Assembly (NCBI GenBank): GCA_900313875.1
Contig: OMSY01000198.1
Location: forward strand, 1 to 6,208
Length of the DNA stretch: 6,208 bases
Origin: an uncultured Actinomycetes bacterium
Lineage (GTDB): Bacteria > Actinomycetota > Coriobacteriia > Coriobacteriales > RUG844
Direction of reading: 5' to 3'
The notes under the pieces are model-generated. The model had not been told where the DNA came from. It did not search any database and saw only the letters and a program-made list of their open reading frames with translations. The position numbers and the translations under genes were made by a program. Positions 5,499-6,208 of this stretch are shown here, one piece after another; position 1 is the first letter of the stretch; each line of letters starts with the position of its first letter.

Positions 5499-6208
5499 AT
5501 GCTGCTTGCAGTCGATGTGGGGAACACCCAGACCGTGATCGGTCTGTTCGAGGACGGGGTCTGCCGTGTGCACAGGCGCATGGCCACCAAGCCCGAGAGC
5601 ACGTCTGACGAACTGCGGGTCCTCCTGCGGCAGCTGCTCGAGCTCGATGCCCTGAACGAGGCCGATATCGTCGGTATGGCGCTTTCGAGCGTGGTGCCGG
5701 AGCTCACCGCGACCTGGTGCCGGGCCGCGGACGGTCTTGGGTGCGAGCCGTTGGTCGTGTCACCCTCGAAGGTGCCGTTCCTCCCCATCACCTATGACTA
5801 TCCCAACGAGATCGGCGCCGACCGGCTTGCCGATGCTGTTGCCGCGGTCAACCGCTACGGCGCACCGGTCATCGTGGTCGATCTGGGAACCGCCACGAAC
5901 ATCGAGGTCATCGACAAGGACGGGGCGTTTGTCGGGGGTATCATCGCACCCGGTGTGATGGCGTCTGCAGACGCTCTCTTCGCGGCTGCTGCCCGCCTCG
6001 CGCGCGTCGACCTCGTGGCCCCCGAGAAGCCCATCGGCACCAACACGCGTGCCGCAGTGCAGTCGGGTCTCGTCTATGGCGAGGTCGATCGTATCGACGG
6101 GCTCGTCCGGCGCGTCATCGGCCAGCTCGGGTATGCGGCTCCCGTGATAGCCACCGGAGGGTTGGCCGGAATGGTCGCACCGCTCTCGACCACTGTCACT
6201 GCCCACGA
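5499..6208 (+). CDS. coaX: Type III pantothenate kinase CoaX, C-terminus cut by window edge
   Basis: CoaX phosphorylates pantothenate (vitamin B5) to 4'-phosphopantothenate, the first step of coenzyme A synthesis, in the cytoplasm. It is an ASKHA-fold kinase that acts as a dimer and, as known for the family, needs a monovalent cation. I read 236 residues. The N-terminal phosphate-binding motif DVGNT is at 6-10, and SSVVPELT is at 63-70. GADR is at 106-109, whose Asp is the proposed catalytic base. The second phosphate motif DLGTAT is at 128-133. GGIIAPG is at 146-152, QSGLVYG at 188-194 and IATGGLAG at 217-224. Full-length members are about 250-270 residues, so only some 20-30 are missing. 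The start ATG follows GAGAGGAAG with a short spacer and gives the family N-terminus MLLAVDVGNT. The usual TATTFD reads TATNIEV here, and GADR is followed by LAD rather than the common VNA. The gene diverges from the two-component operon. Confidence 0.96.
   Translation, partial: MLLAVDVGNTQTVIGLFEDGVCRVHRRMATKPESTSDELRVLLRQLLELDALNEADIVGMALSSVVPELTATWCRAADGLGCEPLVVSPSKVPFLPITYDYPNEIGADRLADAVAAVNRYGAPVIVVDLGTATNIEVIDKDGAFVGGIIAPGVMASADALFAAAARLARVDLVAPEKPIGTNTRAAVQSGLVYGEVDRIDGLVRRVIGQLGYAAPVIATGGLAGMVAPLSTTVTAH

Overview
The window is about 6.2 kb of high-GC DNA. It carries six protein genes and two short intergenic control regions. GC-rich codons, the protein style and the gene content suggest an actinobacterial chromosome. 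Class Coriobacteriia (relatives of Collinsella, Olsenella and Eggerthella) is my best guess, but it rests on recalled resemblance and was not tested. I see no transposase, integrase, CRISPR array, tRNA, rRNA or phage gene, so this looks like ordinary core chromosome.

Layout. Five genes lie on the minus strand, so they are transcribed from right to left. At the right, a PhoB/OmpR-type response regulator (4501-5211) is followed 9 nt later by its HAMP-containing sensor histidine kinase (3433-4491). Together they form a two-component operon. A 132-bp gap with a strong stem-loop separates the kinase from a GTG-started UPF0210/DUF711 (PFL-family) protein (1936-3300). A small circularly permuted YpsA-like SLOG protein (1429-1908) follows 27 nt later, so these two probably form a second operon. 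After a 260-bp gap comes a CitMHS/NhaD-type membrane transporter (1-1168), whose C-terminus runs off the left edge. On the plus strand, diverging from the response regulator across a 287-bp region, coaX (type III pantothenate kinase, 5499 to the right edge) begins and runs off the right edge.

How they might work together. The two-component pair is a self-contained signalling module whose kinase has almost no extracytoplasmic part. coaX supplies the first step of coenzyme A synthesis. The transporter is a secondary ion or carboxylate carrier. The most open-ended part is the DUF711 plus cpYpsA pair. DUF711 proteins usually sit beside a small ACT-domain partner, which is absent here. The SLOG-like protein has a degraded nucleotide-binding signature. 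No clear new defence or mobile system is visible. The findings list the pair and several leader or intergenic structures as the items most worth checking.
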